Shown one piece after another: positions 61,400 through 64,000 of a stretch of 64,000 nt of DNA. The number at the start of each line of letters is the position of its first letter. Position 1 is the stretch's first letter. The DNA is from Clostridium carboxidivorans P7 (GTDB taxonomy: Bacteria; Bacillota; Clostridia; Clostridiales; Clostridiaceae): assembly GCF_001038625.1 (NCBI RefSeq), contig NZ_CP011803.1, positions 434,001 to 498,000 of the forward strand, written 5' to 3'. A program made the translations under genes and the position numbers. The notes beneath the pieces are model-generated. The model searched no databases, had not been told where the DNA came from, and saw nothing but the letters and a program-made list of their open reading frames with translations.

Positions 61400-64000
61400 G
61401 TGCAATCAAAAATTGTAAGCAGAGTTCTTTCGGGAATCCTATCTGTCAGCTTATTAATGCTCCAGATAGGTATGCCGGTGGTATATGCCGAAGAAAGTAA
61501 CCCAATGCAAGAAAGAAAAACCATTACAGCCTTTGCAGATTTGGCAGAGGCTGTAAAAAATATTACTGTTCCAATGGGTACAGCGGAAAATGAATTGCCC
61601 TTGCGTAGAACGGTAGCAGCAACAGTAGAAGGTCAAGGGAGTGATATTGGTGGACTGATGGTAAACAAAATTTTAGGAGAATATAGTACTGAGTCTGTAA
61701 GTGGAAAGACAAGAATTGATATTAAAAATGATGCAACATTAGAAATTACGGGAAATCCAGAAGAAAGTGCACAATCTTTTATTTATGTGTTTGGAGGAAA
61801 TGTCAACCTTGTATTGGACAATGTTAATATTTCAAATGGAATTACAGGGTTAAGTGTAACTGGTAATAGTACTGTTTCTATTACATTAAAAGGCAAAAAT
61901 ACAATGAGCAGTACCACCACATTCGACTCAGCAGGTATTTACGTTAAAGAGGATTCCACTTTAATTATTAATGAAGACAGTACGGGTTCATTACTTGTAA
62001 CTGGCGGTGAAGATGCTGCAGGAATTGGTGGTAGACAAAATGGTTCAGGAGGTACAGTTACGATAAACGGAGGTACTATTACAGCTAATGGAGGTAAATG
62101 GGGTGCAGGAATTGGTGGTGGACAATATGGTTCAGGAGGTACAGTTACGATAAACGGAGGTACTGTAACAGCTAATGGCGGTGAATATGGTGCAGGAATT
62201 GGTGGCGGAACCAATGGATCAGGAGGTATAGTTGCGATAAATGAAGGTACTGTAACAGCTAATGGTGGTCAATGGGCTGCAGGAATTGGTGGTGGATATA
62301 ATGGCTCAGGGGGTACAGTTACGATAAAGGGCGGTATTGTAACAGCTAATGGTGGTGAAAATGGTGCAGGAATTGGTGGCGGAGATGATAGCGGATATCA
62401 GGGTACATTGCTATCCAATGATGATGGAAAGGCATGGATTAACGCAAGCAGTGTATCTGCTAATACAGAAAATTTTAAATCAGGTGTATTGTTTAAAGGA
62501 AATGAAGGAACTGTATATGGTAACTATTATTTATCCAAAGACCATGAAATTGAAAAAGAAAAAACTATGAATATTCCAGCTAATCAGTCGCTGAATATAT
62601 CTGGCAACAACACACTTACAGTAAACGGGGAAATTGTTAATAGTGGTATTCTTACTTTCAACAATGGAGTGTTAAATGGCACAGGTATTATTTCTGGTAC
62701 AGGTGAATTTAAGACTAATATGTTTACACCAGACGACATTCAGTCTATTCCAGATCAGACCTACACAGGAAGTGTTATTGAGCCAGCTGTAACTATTAAC
62801 GATAAAAAGACCATATTAGGAAAGGCTTTTGATATTGACGCAAGCAGTTATGACAAAACCTATGAGGATAATACTAATGCAGGTACTGCAAAGGTAGTAT
62901 TTACGGATAAAACTGATGGAAATAAAAAAGTAGAGAAAACTTTTAATATTGTAAAATCTGGAACAACCTTTGATGGCGGCATTAAAACCTATAAGGATAA
63001 TACTGAAACAAATACTTTTACCTATGGCGATACCATCACCGCAAAAGTAACCCCAAAGGCAACAGGTACTGCACCTGTAACAAAGGGGTTGAAGGCGATG
63101 CTCAGTTTTTCTGCACCAACAGTGAACCAAATGGCATTGTTTGCTGGAGATACACAGATTTCTGATACAGTAAGTGCAGATTCAAACGGTGTTTACACAA
63201 TGACCTATGACACCAAGTTTAAGAACCTTGTAATCGGCAGTAATACCATTACTGCAAAATATGTTGGTAACAGTAATATAGCAGATTACAGTGAAAACGC
63301 AACTATTACGTTAAATAAAAAGGCTATCACATCTGCAGGGGTTAATGCTTCTGCAAGCAAAGAGTATAATGGAACAAATAGTTTTATAAGTGTTGCACTG
63401 ACAACTCTAACAGGTGTGGAAAGTGGTGATACTGTGTCAGCAACTGCAGATGGAACAGTAACAGATGTAAATGTAGGCACAGGCAAAGCCTTTACTGCAG
63501 CCAGCATTACTTTAGATGGTAAGGATGAAGTTTATTACAGCCTTGATAAAGCTGCAGTCAGTGGAAATGTATCAATAACACAGGCTGATATCACAGGAAC
63601 GAAACAAGAACTGCAAGTAGTAAAAGGCTTGGAAAAGGAATATACCTTTGATTTAACTAAGCTGCTACCACAACTTCCTAAGGACAAAAGCTTTGGAGAT
63701 ATTAACTATACGGTAGAAACTGTAGACGATATTGACAAGGTTTTGACACAAAAGCCTACAAGCAGTGATATAAAAGAGGACAAAATCACTTTAAAGGTGG
63801 CAAATGTAACTGATAAAGACAAAACAGCAGCAATACAAATTAAAGTGACATCTAAGAACTACAAAGACTTTACTGCTGATTTAAACGTAAAAACCACAGA
63901 TAAGTTACCACTTACCGTTGAAACTGTGTTTACAGGTGGAACCTATAACGGAAATCCTTATACTTACACAGGTACACCAACTTTCAAAAACGGTACAGAA
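61400..64000 (+). CDS. Large secreted repetitive surface protein (beta-helix repeats, YDG/Ig-like domains), 5' part
   Basis: Open from GTG 61400 (AAGGAGG upstream) to the window end, at least 867 residues. Signal peptide about 1-31 (VVYAEESNP cleavage region). A beta-helix-like region follows, with four exact-length 29-residue repeats (GSGGTVTINGGTVTANGG then GAGIGGG) at 62042-62389. After about residue 440 come bacterial Ig/MBG-like domains, then a YDG-type domain (KEYNGTNSF, VNVGTGKAFTAASITL) near 640-720. It resembles clostridial cell-wall adhesins with carbohydrate-binding repeats. A cell-wall anchor would lie beyond the window. Codon use is somewhat richer in G and C than in its neighbours, which hints at transfer. 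Confidence 0.85.
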   Translation, partial: MQSKIVSRVLSGILSVSLLMLQIGMPVVYAEESNPMQERKTITAFADLAEAVKNITVPMGTAENELPLRRTVAATVEGQGSDIGGLMVNKILGEYSTESVSGKTRIDIKNDATLEITGNPEESAQSFIYVFGGNVNLVLDNVNISNGITGLSVTGNSTVSITLKGKNTMSSTTTFDSAGIYVKEDSTLIINEDSTGSLLVTGGEDAAGIGGRQNGSGGTVTINGGTITANGGKWGAGIGGGQYGSGGTVTINGGTVTANGGEYGAGIGGGTNGSGGIVAINEGTVTANGGQWAAGIGGGYNGSGGTVTIKGGIVTANGGENGAGIGGGDDSGYQGTLLSNDDGKAWINASSVSANTENFKSGVLFKGNEGTVYGNYYLSKDHEIEKEKTMNIPANQSLNISGNNTLTVNGEIVNSGILTFNNGVLNGTGIISGTGEFKTNMFTPDDIQSIPDQTYTGSVIEPAVTINDKKTILGKAFDIDASSYDKTYEDNTNAGTAKVVFTDKTDGNKKVEKTFNIVKSGTTFDGGIKTYKDNTETNTFTYGDTITAKVTPKATGTAPVTKGLKAMLSFSAPTVNQMALFAGDTQISDTVSADSNGVYTMTYDTKFKNLVIGSNTITAKYVGNSNIADYSENATITLNKKAITSAGVNASASKEYNGTNSFISVALTTLTGVESGDTVSATADGTVTDVNVGTGKAFTAASITLDGKDEVYYSLDKAAVSGNVSITQADITGTKQELQVVKGLEKEYTFDLTKLLPQLPKDKSFGDINYTVETVDDIDKVLTQKPTSSDIKEDKITLKVANVTDKDKTAAIQIKVTSKNYKDFTADLNVKTTDKLPLTVETVFTGGTYNGNPYTYTGTPTFKNGTE
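62042..62389 (+). repeat. Four 87-bp tandem repeats in the surface protein gene
   Basis: Units begin at 62042, 62129, 62216 and 62303, each 29 codons with GSGG at the start and AGIGGG near the end. Copies differ at scattered positions (copy 3 has AINEG for TINGG). A partial unit precedes and another follows. Confidence 0.92.

Noticed and set aside
62042..62389. Regular 87-bp repeats considered as a CRISPR-like array
   Set aside because: The repeats are in frame, spacer-free and encode a glycine-rich beta-helix motif; no cas genes.
51204..64000. Cluster considered as a prophage or integrative element
   Set aside because: No integrase, structural, relaxase or attachment-site sequences were seen; only shared promoters link the genes.

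Overview
The window is AT-rich, tightly packed DNA with Gram-positive Shine-Dalgarno sites (AGGAGG type) and many intrinsic terminators. Its gene families are clostridial: several methyl-accepting chemotaxis proteins (MCPs), a SpoIID/LytB protein, a MEDS-domain histidine kinase, AAA-ATPase/PD-(D/E)XK proteins and a TPP-controlled TenA/ThiXYZ unit. The best reading is a chromosomal segment of a Clostridium sensu stricto or close relative; the species cannot be fixed from sequence alone. No tRNA, rRNA, CRISPR array or prophage was seen.

Layout. 0-8.6 kb: end of an OFA-type MFS transporter, a MITE-like inverted-repeat element, an MCP, a MEDS histidine kinase, a cation-diffusion exporter, a DUF116 protein, a UPF0060 membrane protein and a GNAT acetyltransferase. 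8.7-13.7 kb: xylose catabolism (xylA, xylB, a ROK regulator sharing a promoter motif with xylA) and a HAD phosphatase. 14.2-23 kb: an ABC-F ribosome-protection-type gene and a SpoIID/LytB cell-wall protein, each with a leader hairpin that buries its Shine-Dalgarno; yedF; a processive GT2 enzyme; uup. 23-34.5 kb: a VIT-VWA protein, an ABC exporter pair, an MCP with an intracellular C-terminal Cache domain, a siroheme reductase-like protein, an FtsH paralogue and an M20 peptidase. 34.7-38.1 kb: a thiamine-precursor uptake and salvage operon behind a TPP riboswitch with a clear terminator. 38.4-51.2 kb: an MCP, an AI-2E family permease, a complete IS256-family element with target duplication, a 243-bp palindrome, an amino-acid-type dCache MCP, a Galf pair (glf plus GT2) and a PAS-GGDEF-HD-GYP c-di-GMP enzyme.

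51.2-64 kb is the most unusual part. Five consecutive transcription units (an acidic-repeat papain-like protease with an HHH-like small protein and TerB; DUF2207 with LemA; an MCP; an AAA-ATPase/PD-(D/E)XK protein; a large repetitive surface protein) are each preceded by the same motif. It is a direct repeat of CCGTTCT-type half-sites, 20 bp apart, exactly 39 bp upstream of a TTGTTT -35 box in four of the five cases. The layout resembles LytTR/VirR-type operators. I infer a dedicated local regulon that links a cytosolic protease/TerB module, membrane remodelling, chemosensing and surface display under one activator encoded outside the window.

Start codons were moved downstream of the longest open frame where a Shine-Dalgarno clearly chooses an inner start; each case is stated in the entry.
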